Source: Burkholderiaceae bacterium (GTDB taxonomy: Bacteria; Pseudomonadota; Gammaproteobacteria; Burkholderiales; Burkholderiaceae_C). Taken from it: a DNA stretch of 64,000 nucleotides. The stretch covers positions 62,001-126,000 of the forward strand of contig JAKLLA010000010.1 in NCBI GenBank assembly GCA_023150375.1. The letters run 5' to 3'. A model generated the notes under the pieces. It worked only from the letters and a program-made list of their open reading frames with translations. It did not search any database and was not told the origin of the DNA. Shown here one piece after another: positions 47,406 through 56,028 of this stretch; position 1 is the first letter of the stretch, and the number at the start of each line of letters is the position of its first letter. The position numbers and the translations under genes were made by a program.

Positions 47406-48184
47406 GCTGGATCGCTGCGCTGGGCGCGCGCGCGCTGGCCATGCTGGGCGGCTGGGGGCGGGCGGCGATCTTCTTCGTCGACCTGCTGGCGGCCCTGCCG
47501 GCGGCGCTGCGGCGCTTCTCGCTGGTGGTGGTGCAGATCCACGCCATCGGCAACCGATCGCTGCTGATCATCCTGGCCTCGGGCATGGCGGTGGGCTTCG
47601 TGCTCGCGCTGCAGCTCTACAACACCCTGATCACCTTCGGTGCGGCCGAGTCGCTCGGCCTGGTGGTGAACCTGTCGCTGGTGCGCGAACTCGGCCCGGT
47701 GGTCACCGCGCTGCTCTTCGCCGGCCGCGCCGGCACCTCGCTGACCGCCGAGATCGGCCTGATGAAGGCCGGCGAGCAGATCGCCGCGCTCGAGCTGATG
47801 GCGATCGACCCGCGCCAGCGCGTGCTGGCGCCGCGCTTCCTGGCCGGCGTCATCGCGATGCCGCTGCTGGCCATCCTGTTCTCGGCCATCGGCATCCTCG
47901 GCGCCTGGCTGGTGGCCGTCGGCCTGATCGGCATCGACGCGGGCAACTTCTGGGCCATCCAGCAGAACGCGGTGGATGTCTGGCGCGACGTCGGCAACGG
48001 CGTGGTCAAGAGCGCCGTGTTCGGCGTGATCTGCACGGCCGTGGCGCTCTACCAGGGCTACGAGACCGAAGCCACGCCCGAGGGCGTGGCCTACGCCACC
48101 ACGCGCACGGTGGTGATTTCTTCGCTGGCGGTGCTGGGGATGGACTTCATCCTCACCGCTCTGATGTTCTCGACCGGGCGCTGA
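47402..48184 (+). CDS. mlaE: Phospholipid ABC transporter permease MlaE
   Basis: This 260-residue MlaE/TTG2B permease has an N-terminal amphipathic helix and five membrane helices. Family motifs are GMAVGFVLALQLYNTL (about residues 60-75), LVRELGPVVTALLFAGRAGTSLTAEIG (residues about 94-120) and YQGYETEATPEGVAYATTRTVV near the C-terminus. It forms a dimer that receives lipid from the MlaD ring. The ATG overlaps mlaF by 4 bases. Confidence 0.95.
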   Translation: MSWIAALGARALAMLGGWGRAAIFFVDLLAALPAALRRFSLVVVQIHAIGNRSLLIILASGMAVGFVLALQLYNTLITFGAAESLGLVVNLSLVRELGPVVTALLFAGRAGTSLTAEIGLMKAGEQIAALELMAIDPRQRVLAPRFLAGVIAMPLLAILFSAIGILGAWLVAVGLIGIDAGNFWAIQQNAVDVWRDVGNGVVKSAVFGVICTAVALYQGYETEATPEGVAYATTRTVVISSLAVLGMDFILTALMFSTGR

Positions 48185-48217
48185 GGCGGCCCGCAGCGCT
48201 TTCCGGGAATCCAACCC

Positions 48218-48703
48218 ATGTCCAAACGCAACCTCGAGATCCTGGTCGGCCTGTTCGTGCTGCTCGGCCTGGCCGCCCTGGTCTTCGTCGCCCTGAAGGC
48301 GGCCAACCTGACCAGCTTTTCCAACGGCGCCACCTACACGCTGACCGCGCGCTTCGACAACATCGGCGGCCTCAAGCCGCGCGCACCGGTGCGCTCGGCC
48401 GGCGTGGTGGTCGGGCGGGTCACCTCGATCCGCCTGGATCCGCAGACCTTCCAGGGTGTGGTCAGCATGGAGGTGCAGCGTGGCTACGAGTTCCCCAAGG
48501 ACACCTCGGCCAAGATCCTCACCGCCGGCCTGCTGGGCGACCAGTACATCGGCCTCGAGCCGGGCGGCGACGAGAAGAACCTCGCCGCCGGCGACGTCAT
48601 CACGCAGACCCAGTCTGCCGTGGTGCTGGAGAACCTGATCGGTCAGTTCCTGTTCAACAAGGCCGCCGAGGCCGGCAGCGGCGGGGAGGCCGCCAAGCCG
48701 TGA
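48218..48703 (+). CDS. mlaD: Phospholipid-binding MCE protein MlaD
   Basis: This 161-residue protein has a single N-terminal membrane helix (ILVGLFVLLGLAALVFVALKA) followed by one MCE domain with YTLTARFDNIGGLKPRAPVRSAG (residues about 42-64) and the hydrophobic pore loop LTAGLLGDQYIGLEPG. MlaD forms a hexameric ring on the MlaFE complex with a central lipid channel. The C-terminal helix ENLIGQFLFNKAAEAG is present; the Gly/Ala tail is short. Its stop overlaps the GTG start of mlaA. Confidence 0.95.
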   Translation: MSKRNLEILVGLFVLLGLAALVFVALKAANLTSFSNGATYTLTARFDNIGGLKPRAPVRSAGVVVGRVTSIRLDPQTFQGVVSMEVQRGYEFPKDTSAKILTAGLLGDQYIGLEPGGDEKNLAAGDVITQTQSAVVLENLIGQFLFNKAAEAGSGGEAAKP

Positions 48704-49500
48704 GCGGGATCCTGCCCCGGCTGGCCCGCCTGGGCCTGGCGCTGCTGCTGGCCGCCGGCCTGGGCGCCTGCGCCACCGCACAGCGGCCCGATCCGCTCGA
48801 GTCGGTCAACCGCAAGGTCTTCGCCTTCAACGATGCGGTCGACCGCACGGTGCTGGTGCCGGTGGCGACGGCCTACCGAGACACCGTGCCCGCACCGGCG
48901 CGCGCGAGCGTGACGCACTTCTTCGCCAACCTGCGCGACGTCTGGTCGGCAGTCAACCTGCTGCTGCAGGGGCGGCCGGCGGACGGCTTCTCCGACCTGC
49001 TGCGCTTCGGCACCAACACGGTGTTCGGCGTCTTCGGCCTGTTCGACGTGGCCACCGGGCTGGGGCTGCCGCGGCACGACGAGGACTTCGGCCAGACCCT
49101 GGGCAAGTGGGGCGTGCCGCCGGGTGCCTACATCGTCTGGCCGCTGCTGGGCCCTTCGACGCTGCGCGACTCGCTGGGCATGCCGCTGGAGATGCAGGTC
49201 ACGCCCGAGGTCTGGGTGCAGGCCGAGGCGGGCCGCTACGCGCTCACCGGCCTGCGCGTGGTGAACACCCGGGCCAACCTGCTGCAGGCCAGCCGCATGC
49301 TCGACGACCTCGCGCTGGACAGGTACACCGTGCTGCGCAATGCCTACCTGCAGCGCCGCCGCAACCTGGTCTACGACGGCAATCCGCCCGAGGAGGCCCC
49401 GGCGGAGGAAGAGCGCTGGGACCTCGACGAGGAGGCCGCTGCCGTGCCGGCTGCCGCTGCGGCGGCTTCCGCGCCCGCTTCGGCACCGGCAAGGCGTTGA
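48700..49500 (+). CDS. mlaA: Outer-membrane lipoprotein MlaA (VacJ)
   Basis: This 266-residue VacJ lipoprotein removes misplaced phospholipids from the outer leaflet and passes them to MlaC. The lipobox is LGAC (residue about 24). Family motifs are DPLESVNRKVFAFNDAVD, FFANLRDVWSAVNLLLQG, GVPPGAYIVWPLLGPSTLRD and a YTVLRNAYLQRR helix. The C-terminal ~40 residues are a Glu- then Ala-rich tail (AVPAAAAAASAPASAPARR) that is unlikely to be folded. It starts at GTG 48700, overlapping mlaD by 4 bases. In E. coli mlaA is unlinked; here it sits inside the operon. Confidence 0.94.
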   Translation: MSGILPRLARLGLALLLAAGLGACATAQRPDPLESVNRKVFAFNDAVDRTVLVPVATAYRDTVPAPARASVTHFFANLRDVWSAVNLLLQGRPADGFSDLLRFGTNTVFGVFGLFDVATGLGLPRHDEDFGQTLGKWGVPPGAYIVWPLLGPSTLRDSLGMPLEMQVTPEVWVQAEAGRYALTGLRVVNTRANLLQASRMLDDLALDRYTVLRNAYLQRRRNLVYDGNPPEEAPAEEERWDLDEEAAAVPAAAAAASAPASAPARR

Positions 49501-49662
49501 ACGATGCCGCCGCGGCGAAGTCCCACCCGGGCCGCCGCAGCCGGTGCGCGCGACGGTGCGCAGTGCACCGGCGCGCGCCGCGTTCCGTTAAGGTCGCACG
49601 GCCGGGTGCAGCGCGCCCACCGTGCCATGTCGCCGCAAGGCGAGTACGAAAGGTGAAAGTCC

Positions 49663-50283
49663 ATGTTCCGACGTTCCTGGTTCCGAGTCCTGGCGGCTGC
49701 CGTCGCCGCCCTGGCCACCCCCTGGGCGATGGCGCAGACCACCCCGGACGCCCTGATCAGGCAGGTCTCCGGTGAGGTCATCGAGGCCGTCAAGGCCGAC
49801 AAGGCCATCCAGGCCGGTGCGGTGCAGCCCATCATCGTGCTGGTGGACAGCAAGATCCTGCCGCACGTGAACTTCCAGCGCATGACTGCCTCGGCGGTGG
49901 GCCGCCACTGGCGCCAGGCCACGCCCGAGCAGAAGGCCAAGCTGCAGGCCGAGTTCAAGACCCTGCTGGTGCGTACCTACGCCGGTGCGCTCACCCAGGT
50001 CAAGGACCAGGTGGTCGAGCTCAAGCCGATGCGCTCGCGTCCCGAGGACACCGAGGTCATCGTGCGTTCCGAGGTGAAGGGCAAGGGCGAACCGATCCAG
50101 CTCGACTACCGCATGGAGAAGGCCGGCGACAGCTGGCGCATCTACGACGTCAACGTGATGGGCGTGTGGCTGGTCGAGAACTATCGCGCCAGCTTCGCGC
50201 AGGAGATCGGCGCCTCGGGCATCGACGGTCTGATCGCCAAGCTGGCCGAGAAGAACAAGGGCAGCGCGCCCTCCAAGGGCTGA
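49663..50283 (+). CDS. mlaC: Periplasmic phospholipid carrier MlaC
   Basis: This 206-residue protein has a cleaved signal peptide (AALATPWAMA-QTTPDALI) and the MlaC/Ttg2D fold. It shuttles phospholipid between MlaA at the outer membrane and MlaD at the inner membrane. Recognisable are NFQRMTASAVGRHWRQATPEQKAKL and the late YRMEKAGDSWRIYDVNVMGVWLVENYR segment (both only partly quoted, residues about 66-80 and 148-175). A 162-base spacer from mlaA is the longest in the operon and holds no gene. AAAGGTGAAAG precedes the ATG. Confidence 0.94.
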   Translation: MFRRSWFRVLAAAVAALATPWAMAQTTPDALIRQVSGEVIEAVKADKAIQAGAVQPIIVLVDSKILPHVNFQRMTASAVGRHWRQATPEQKAKLQAEFKTLLVRTYAGALTQVKDQVVELKPMRSRPEDTEVIVRSEVKGKGEPIQLDYRMEKAGDSWRIYDVNVMGVWLVENYRASFAQEIGASGIDGLIAKLAEKNKGSAPSKG

Positions 50284-50290
50284 GGTGGGC

Positions 50291-50602
50291 ATGATCGCCC
50301 TGCCCGAACGCCTCACCCACCGCGAAGCCGAGGCCACGCTGCAGCAGCTCTGCGACGCCCTGGATCGCCAGCAGGCGGGCGAGCCCTGGGGGGTCGACGT
50401 CGCGCCGCTGCGGCAGTTCGACTCCAGTGCGCTGGTGGTGCTGCTCGGCCTGCGCCGGCATGCCGATGCCCGGGGCCAGGTCTGCCGGCTGACGGGCGTG
50501 CCGCCGCGGCTGGGCCAGCTGGCGCAGGTCTACGGTGTGCGCGAACTGCTGGCGCTCGATGCCGCATCCCCGTCGGCCGCTCAGCCGCCGGTGCTCACGT
50601 AG
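50291..50602 (+). CDS. mlaB: STAS-domain protein MlaB
   Basis: This 103-residue protein is the cytoplasmic STAS subunit that stabilises MlaF. The conserved loop and helix are seen in PLRQFDSSALVVLLGLRRHA (about residues 40-59), with Ser at the position shared by anti-sigma antagonist relatives. ATG 50291 has GAGGTG just upstream; a GTG six bases earlier is also in frame. The 3' end overlaps the convergent hexR gene by 22 bases. Confidence 0.85.
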   Translation: MIALPERLTHREAEATLQQLCDALDRQQAGEPWGVDVAPLRQFDSSALVVLLGLRRHADARGQVCRLTGVPPRLGQLAQVYGVRELLALDAASPSAAQPPVLT

Positions 50603-51444
50603 CGCTTGTTCTTCAGGTTCTTCTTGATTTCCTGCAGGCGCGGGCGCAACTCGGGGCCCAGGCGCAGCGCCACCGCGGTGGTGAGGATGTCGATCATCAC
50701 CAGGTGCAGGATGCGGCTGACCATCGGGCTGTAGCGGTCGTAGTCCTCCGGGTGGTCCACGGCCAGCACCACCTGGCACTGCTGGGCCAGCGGCGTGCCG
50801 CCGGAGGTGATGGCGATCGTCGTGGCGCCCTTGCGCTGGGCCACCTCGGCCGCATCGATCAGGTCGCGGCTGCGCCCGGCGTTGGAGACGATCACCACGC
50901 AGTCGCCCGGGCCGAGCATGGTGGCGGCCATCAGCTGCATGTGGCCGTCGCTGTAGGCCACCGCATGCGCGCCCAGCCGGAAGAACTTGTGCTGCGCGTC
51001 CTGGGCAACGATGCCCGAGTTGCCCACGCCGTAGAACTCCACCCGCCGGCCCTGCTGCACGGCCGCCGCCAGCGCCTCGATGGCCAGCTCCACCGCATGG
51101 CCGCCGGCCTGGTTGCGGTACTTGAGCAGCGCGCTGACGGCGTTGTCGATCACCTTGACGACCACGTCGGCCGGCTTGTCGTCCTCGTCGACCGCGCGGT
51201 GCACGAAGGGCACGCCCTCGTTGACCGTGCCGGCCAGCTTGAGCTTGAAGTCGGCCAGCCCGTCATAGCCCACGCTGCGGCAGAAGCGCACCACGGTGGG
51301 TTTGCTGACATGGGCCCGGTCGGCCAGCTCGGCCACGGGCAGGCTGGCGAAGTTGCGCGGATCGGCCAGCACCAGCCGGCCGACTCGTTGTTCGGCCGGC
51401 GACAGGGCGGGCAGGGAAGCGCGGATGCGGTCGAGCATGGACAT
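50581..51444 (-). CDS. hexR: RpiR-family transcriptional regulator HexR
   Basis: This 287-residue repressor has an N-terminal RpiR HTH (about residues 1-77, ELADRAHVSKPTVVRFCRSVGY) and a C-terminal SIS sugar-phosphate domain (about 120-250, VEFYGVGNSGIVAQDAQHKF and VIVSNAGRSRDLIDAAEVA). HexR proteins sense 2-keto-3-deoxy-6-phosphogluconate and control zwf, Entner-Doudoroff and related genes. It lies 124 bases downstream of zwf on the same strand, and a HexR-type operator sits upstream of zwf. ATG 51444 is preferred over 51438. The frame continues upstream, but that part is non-homologous. Confidence 0.9.
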   Translation of the reverse strand: MSMLDRIRASLPALSPAEQRVGRLVLADPRNFASLPVAELADRAHVSKPTVVRFCRSVGYDGLADFKLKLAGTVNEGVPFVHRAVDEDDKPADVVVKVIDNAVSALLKYRNQAGGHAVELAIEALAAAVQQGRRVEFYGVGNSGIVAQDAQHKFFRLGAHAVAYSDGHMQLMAATMLGPGDCVVIVSNAGRSRDLIDAAEVAQRKGATTIAITSGGTPLAQQCQVVLAVDHPEDYDRYSPMVSRILHLVMIDILTTAVALRLGPELRPRLQEIKKNLKNKRYVSTGG

Positions 51445-51568
51445 TCCATCGGCGGCGGGAGCGCCCCGCGGCGGCCGCCCGGCACAGCGCTGCGCGGCAG
51501 CCTGCGAGCGTAGCCGATCGGCCGGCGGGCTCAACGCTGCCATGGCGACGGTTCGGGGCAGGCCCGGG

Positions 51569-53026
51569 TCACAGCTCCTCGCTCCAGGCATTGCCGTCGC
51601 GCGCCACCAGGGCGCTGGCCGCCGCCGGGCCCCAGCTGCCCGCGGCGTAGCCGCGCGGCCCTTCGCCATGCTGCTCGCGCTCGCGCTGCCAGGCCTGCAG
51701 CACCGGCTCCACCCAGCGCCAGGCCTGCTCCTGCTCGTCGCTGCGCACGAAGAGGTTGAGCCGCCCGGCGATCGCGTCGAGCAGCAGCCGCTCGTAGGCG
51801 CCCACCCGGTCGGTGGGGAAGGCGCGGTCGAAGTCCAGGTCCAGCGACACCGGTGCCAGCGCCTCGCCCACCCCGCTGCCCTTGGCCGCCAGCAGGCGCA
51901 GCTCCAGGCCGTCCTCGGGCTGCAGCTTGATGACCAGCTGGTTGGCGCGGTGCGCACCGGGGAAGATCGGGTGCGGCACGGGGCGGAAGTTGACGACGAT
52001 CTGCGCATCGCGGGCGGCCAGCCGCTTGCCGGTGCGCAGATAGAAGGGCACGCCCGCCCAGCGCCAGTTCTGCACCTCGGTGCGCAGCGCGACGAAGGTT
52101 TCGCAGTGGCTGTCGGCGGGCACTTTCTGCTCGTCGCGGTAGCCCGGCACCGCCTGGCCGGCGATGCTGCCGGCGCGGTACTGGCCGCGCACCACGTCGC
52201 GCGCCACGCTCTCGGGCGTGAAGGGCCGCAGCGACTTCAGCACCTTGAGCTTCTCGTCGCGGATCGCGTCGGCATCGCCGGTGGCCGGCGGCTCCATCGC
52301 GATCATCGTCAGCAGCTGCAGCGCATGGTTCTGGATCATGTCGCGCAGCGCGCCGGTGCGGTCGTAGAAATCGCCGCGCGTGCCCACGCCCAGGCTCTCG
52401 GCCAGGGTGATCTGGATGTTGGCGATGCTCTCGCGCCGCCACAGCGGCTCGAACAGCGCGTTGGCAAAGCGCAGCGCCGACAGGTTCTGCACCGAGGGCT
52501 TGCCCAGGTAGTGGTCGATGCGCAGCGCCTGGTTTTCGGTGAAGACCGAGCGCACCACGCGGTTGATCTCCTGCGCGCTGGCCAGATCGTGGCCGAGCGG
52601 CTTCTCCAGCACCACGCGCACGTGCGGCGCGTTCAACCCGGCGCGGCCGAGCTGCTCGCAGATCACCGGGAAGAGGTGCGGGCTGGTGGCCAGGTAGAGC
52701 AGAACGGTGGCGGCGCCGCGCTCGCGCAGGTCCGCGGCCAGCCCGGCGTAGTCGTCCGGCTGGGCCAGATCCATGCGGCGGTAATGCAGCTGCTCGGCGA
52801 AGCGGGCGAACTCCTCGTCGGTGGGGCGCTTGGAACTCTCCACCTCGGCGAAGCGCTCGGCAATGAACTGGCGGTACTCGGCATCGCTGCGCTCCTCGCG
52901 GGCCACGGCGAGGATGCGCCCCCCCGCCGGCAGCTTGCCGTGCCGGAAGGCCTGGAACAGCGCGGGCATCAGCTTGCGCCAGGTGAGGTCGCCGGTGCCG
53001 CCGAAGAAGACGAGATCGAAGGACAT
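51569..53026 (-). CDS. zwf: Glucose-6-phosphate 1-dehydrogenase
   Basis: This 485-residue enzyme oxidises glucose-6-phosphate to 6-phosphogluconolactone with NADP. The dinucleotide motif is FFGGTGDLTWRKLMPALF (about residues 6-23), and the substrate/active-site motif is RIDHYLGKPSVQNL (about 174-187; the catalytic His and Lys are present, with Pro after GK where Glu is usual). The late WRWVEPVLQAW motif is typical. The ATG at 53026 is the first that matches the family; no clear SD. It is divergent from tal-pgi across a 291-base region with a HexR operator. Confidence 0.94.
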   Translation of the reverse strand: MSFDLVFFGGTGDLTWRKLMPALFQAFRHGKLPAGGRILAVAREERSDAEYRQFIAERFAEVESSKRPTDEEFARFAEQLHYRRMDLAQPDDYAGLAADLRERGAATVLLYLATSPHLFPVICEQLGRAGLNAPHVRVVLEKPLGHDLASAQEINRVVRSVFTENQALRIDHYLGKPSVQNLSALRFANALFEPLWRRESIANIQITLAESLGVGTRGDFYDRTGALRDMIQNHALQLLTMIAMEPPATGDADAIRDEKLKVLKSLRPFTPESVARDVVRGQYRAGSIAGQAVPGYRDEQKVPADSHCETFVALRTEVQNWRWAGVPFYLRTGKRLAARDAQIVVNFRPVPHPIFPGAHRANQLVIKLQPEDGLELRLLAAKGSGVGEALAPVSLDLDFDRAFPTDRVGAYERLLLDAIAGRLNLFVRSDEQEQAWRWVEPVLQAWQREREQHGEGPRGYAAGSWGPAAASALVARDGNAWSEEL

Positions 53027-53111
53027 GGGAGGACTTTCTCGGGGAGGAGCGGGGTCGTTCGGCGGCGCTGCCGGGCTGCGCCGGGCGTCCGGCGGCGCGG
53101 GGACAGGGCGA

Positions 53112-53126
53112 TGTAACCGAATTACA
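53112..53126. promoter_or_regulatory. HexR operator between zwf and tal
   Basis: TGTAACCGAATTACA is a 15-base inverted repeat (TGTAA-N5-TTACA) matching the published proteobacterial HexR consensus TGTARTWWWAYTACA at most positions. It lies 86 bases upstream of zwf and 191 upstream of tal and overlaps a TACAAT (-10-like, 53123-53128) on the plus strand. The nearby hexR gene makes autoregulated control of both arms likely. The rest of the 291-base gap holds no gene. Confidence 0.8.
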
Positions 53127-53317
53127 ATGTAGATGATGGATTGGTTTCTTCCTGCGGTCAACCGCCGCCATCGTCGAGGCCCGTCTGGCACGGGCCGTGC
53201 AAGACCGCACCGCCGCGGTGACTGTGCGCTGGTGCCGGTGCCCGACGGCCGGCCGGCTCGGGTTCTAATCCGGGGCAACCATCACCTCTGCCGGGCGCGC
53301 GCGGCGCGCCTTCTGCC

Positions 53318-54265
53318 ATGAACCAGCTCGACCAACTCAAGCAGTCCACCGTCGTCGTCGCCGACACCGGCAACTTCCGCCAGCTGGCCGCCTTCGCGCC
53401 GCGCGATGCGACCACCAACCCCTCGCTGATCCTCAAGGCGGTGCAGCAGCCCGAGTACGCCCCGCTGCTGGCCGAGACCGTGGCGGCGCACCGCGGCGAG
53501 CCGCTGGAGGCGCTGGTGGACCGGGTGCTGGTGCGCTTCGGCATGGAGATCCTGCAGGTGGTGCCCGGGCGGGTGTCCACCGAGGTCGATGCCCGACTGA
53601 GCTTCGACACCGCGGCCACGATCGCCCGTGCGCGTCGCTTGATCGCCCTGTATGAAGCACAGGGCGTGCCGCGCGCGCGCGTGCTGATCAAGATCGCCGC
53701 CACCTGGGAGGGCATCCAGGCCGCCCGGGTGCTCGAGCGCGAGGGCATCCACTGCAACCTGACGCTGCTGTTCGCCTTCTGCCAGGCGGTGGCCTGCGGC
53801 GAGGCCGGCGTGCAGCTGATTTCGCCCTTCGTCGGCCGCATCTACGACTGGTACAAGAAGCAGGCCGGCGCCGCCTGGGACGAGGCGGCCCATGCCGGCG
53901 TGAACGACCCGGGCGTGCAGTCGGTGACGCAGATCTACACGTACTACAAGAAGTTCGGCATCGCCACCGAGGTGATGGGCGCGAGCTTCCGCAACGTCGG
54001 CCAGATCCTCGCGCTGGCCGGCTGCGACCTGCTGACCATCAGCCCGGAACTGCTGGCCCAGCTGCAGGCCGCCGAGGCCCCGGTGCCGCGCCGCCTCGAC
54101 CCCGAGGCGGCCCGCGCCGCGCCGATCCACGCGGTCAGCTACAACGAGGCGGCCTTCCGCTTTGCGCTCAACGAGGACGCGATGGGCGGCGAGAAGCTGG
54201 CCGAAGGCATCCGCGCCTTTGCGGTGGACGCCGGCAAGCTCGACGCGCTGATCCGGGCGGCCTGA
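53318..54265 (+). CDS. tal: Transaldolase
   Basis: This 315-residue cytoplasmic enzyme of the non-oxidative pentose phosphate pathway moves a dihydroxyacetone unit from sedoheptulose-7-phosphate to glyceraldehyde-3-phosphate. Motifs are [12 protein letters not shown] (about residues 30-41), [14 protein letters not shown] (about 84-97) and [16 protein letters not shown] with the Schiff-base Lys (about 121-136), [12 protein letters not shown] and [10 protein letters not shown]. Size fits the TalB subgroup. The ATG lacks a strong SD. It is followed by pgi after 91 bases and divergent from zwf. Confidence 0.95.
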   Translation: MNQLDQLKQSTVVVADTGNFRQLAAFAPRDATTNPSLILKAVQQPEYAPLLAETVAAHRGEPLEALVDRVLVRFGMEILQVVPGRVSTEVDARLSFDTAATIARARRLIALYEAQGVPRARVLIKIAATWEGIQAARVLEREGIHCNLTLLFAFCQAVACGEAGVQLISPFVGRIYDWYKKQAGAAWDEAAHAGVNDPGVQSVTQIYTYYKKFGIATEVMGASFRNVGQILALAGCDLLTISPELLAQLQAAEAPVPRRLDPEAARAAPIHAVSYNEAAFRFALNEDAMGGEKLAEGIRAFAVDAGKLDALIRAA

Positions 54266-54356
54266 TCCGCGCGTCCCGGTCCGCCAGGCCGCCGCCTGCG
54301 CCCTTCCATTGCCCCGGGGCCGCCGCGCCGGCCCCTTGTCCGCCCAGGAGAGTCCG

Positions 54357-56003
54357 ATGCTCGCCCCCCGCTGTGACCAGACCCCGGCCTGGAACGCCCT
54401 GGCCACCCACTTCGACCTGGCCGGTCGGCCGCTCGACCTGCGCGAGGCCTTCGCCCGGGATGCGGGCCGTGCCCAGGCGCTGAGCCTGACGGCGCCCGAA
54501 GTCTTCGCCGACCTGAGCAAGAACCTCTGGGATGCCACCAGCCGCAGCCTGCTGCTGCAGCTGGCGCGCGAGTGCCGGCTGGAGGCGCGCCGCGACGCGA
54601 TGCTGGCCGGCGAGCCGGTCAATCCCACCGAAGGCCGCGCGGTGCTGCACACGGCGCTGCGCGCACCGAAGGGGCAGGGGCCCTTCTCCGACGAGGTGCA
54701 CGAGGTGCTCGACCGCATGCTCGCCTTCGTCGAGGCGGTGCGCGCCGAGGCCGGGGCGCCCGACGGCATCCGCCACATCGTCAACATCGGCATCGGCGGC
54801 TCGGACCTCGGCCCGCAGATGGTGGTGCCGGCGCTGGACGCCTGGACCCATCCGCAGATCCAGAGCCACTTCGTCTCCAACGTCGACGGCCACGACATCG
54901 TGCCGGTGCTGCGCCGGCTCGATGCGCGCCGCACGCTCTTCATCGTCGCTTCGAAGACCTTCACCACGCAGGAGACGATGGCCAACGCCGAGGTGGCGCG
55001 GGCCTGGTTCCTGGCCCGCTACGGCGAAGGCGCCGAGGCGGCGATTGCGCGGCACTTCGTCGCCACCACCACGAACATCGAAGCCGCAGCGCGCTTCGGC
55101 ATCACCACCACCTTCGGTTTCTGGGACTGGGTGGGCGGGCGCTACTCGCTGTGGAGCGCCATCGGCCTGCCCATCGCCCTGGCCATCGGCGCGCAGGCCT
55201 TCCGCGACCTGCTGGCCGGCGCGCATGCGATGGACCGGCACTTCGCCCACGCCCCGCTGGAGGCCAACCTGCCGATCCAGCTTGGCCTGCTGGACGTCTG
55301 GTACCGCAACTTCCATGGCTTCACCAGCCGCTCGGTGGCCCCCTACCACCAGGGCCTGAAGCGCCTGCCGGCCTATCTGCAGCAGCTCGAGATGGAGAGC
55401 AACGGCAAGTGCGTCGATGTGGACGGTGCGCCGCTGCCCTACGGCACCAGCCCGGTGGTCTGGGGCGAGGCCGGCACCAACGGCCAGCACGCCTATTTCC
55501 AGATGCTGCACCAGGGCACGGATGTCATCCCGGTCGAATTCATCGCCGTCAGGCACGCCGAGTACGGCCCGGCGCCCCTGCCCGAGGCGGTGCGCGCCGG
55601 CCTGGCCGACCAGCATGCCAAGCTGCTGGCCAACTGCCTGGCGCAGGGCCAGGCGCTGATGCAGGGCAAGACCACCGAGGAGGCGCTGGGCGAGAAGGCG
55701 CCCACCGCGTCGAAGTCGCTCGGCGCGCTGACGGTGGCGCGCCACCGCACCTTCCCGGGCAACCGGCCGAGCACGACGCTGCTGCTCGATCGGCTCACGC
55801 CTGCGTCGCTGGGCGCGCTGATCGCGCTGTACGAGCACCGGGTCTGGGCCAGCGGCGCGCTCTGGGGCCTCAACAGCTTCGACCAGTGGGGGGTCGAGCT
55901 GGGCAAGGCGCTGTGCAGCCAGCTGCTGCCGCGCTTTGCGACGGGGGATTTGTCCGGGCTGGACGGCTCCACCGCCGCGCTGCTACAAAGGCTGCGTGCC
56001 TGA
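54357..56003 (+). CDS. pgi: Glucose-6-phosphate isomerase
   Basis: This 548-residue isomerase interconverts glucose-6-phosphate and fructose-6-phosphate. Motifs are NIGIGGSDLGPQMV (about residues 143-156), SKTFTTQETMANA (about 200-212; catalytic base region), the SIS signature FGFWDWVGGRYSLWSAIGLP, the Glu/His pair in GEAGTNGQHAYFQMLHQG and SFDQWGVELGK near the end. The ATG at 54357 has AGGAG seven bases upstream; an in-frame TTG at 54309 is unlikely. It lies between tal and a HAD hydrolase, probably in one transcript. Confidence 0.95.
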   Translation: MLAPRCDQTPAWNALATHFDLAGRPLDLREAFARDAGRAQALSLTAPEVFADLSKNLWDATSRSLLLQLARECRLEARRDAMLAGEPVNPTEGRAVLHTALRAPKGQGPFSDEVHEVLDRMLAFVEAVRAEAGAPDGIRHIVNIGIGGSDLGPQMVVPALDAWTHPQIQSHFVSNVDGHDIVPVLRRLDARRTLFIVASKTFTTQETMANAEVARAWFLARYGEGAEAAIARHFVATTTNIEAAARFGITTTFGFWDWVGGRYSLWSAIGLPIALAIGAQAFRDLLAGAHAMDRHFAHAPLEANLPIQLGLLDVWYRNFHGFTSRSVAPYHQGLKRLPAYLQQLEMESNGKCVDVDGAPLPYGTSPVVWGEAGTNGQHAYFQMLHQGTDVIPVEFIAVRHAEYGPAPLPEAVRAGLADQHAKLLANCLAQGQALMQGKTTEEALGEKAPTASKSLGALTVARHRTFPGNRPSTTLLLDRLTPASLGALIALYEHRVWASGALWGLNSFDQWGVELGKALCSQLLPRFATGDLSGLDGSTAALLQRLRA

Positions 56004-56028
56004 CTGTCCCTCCCGAGGAGATGCCGCG

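Noticed and set aside
53248-53280. GGGTTCTAATCC motif resembling a tRNA T-arm
   Set aside because: No matching acceptor stem, D-arm or anticodon arm could be built from the preceding 70 bases. The similarity is limited to the T-loop-like string.
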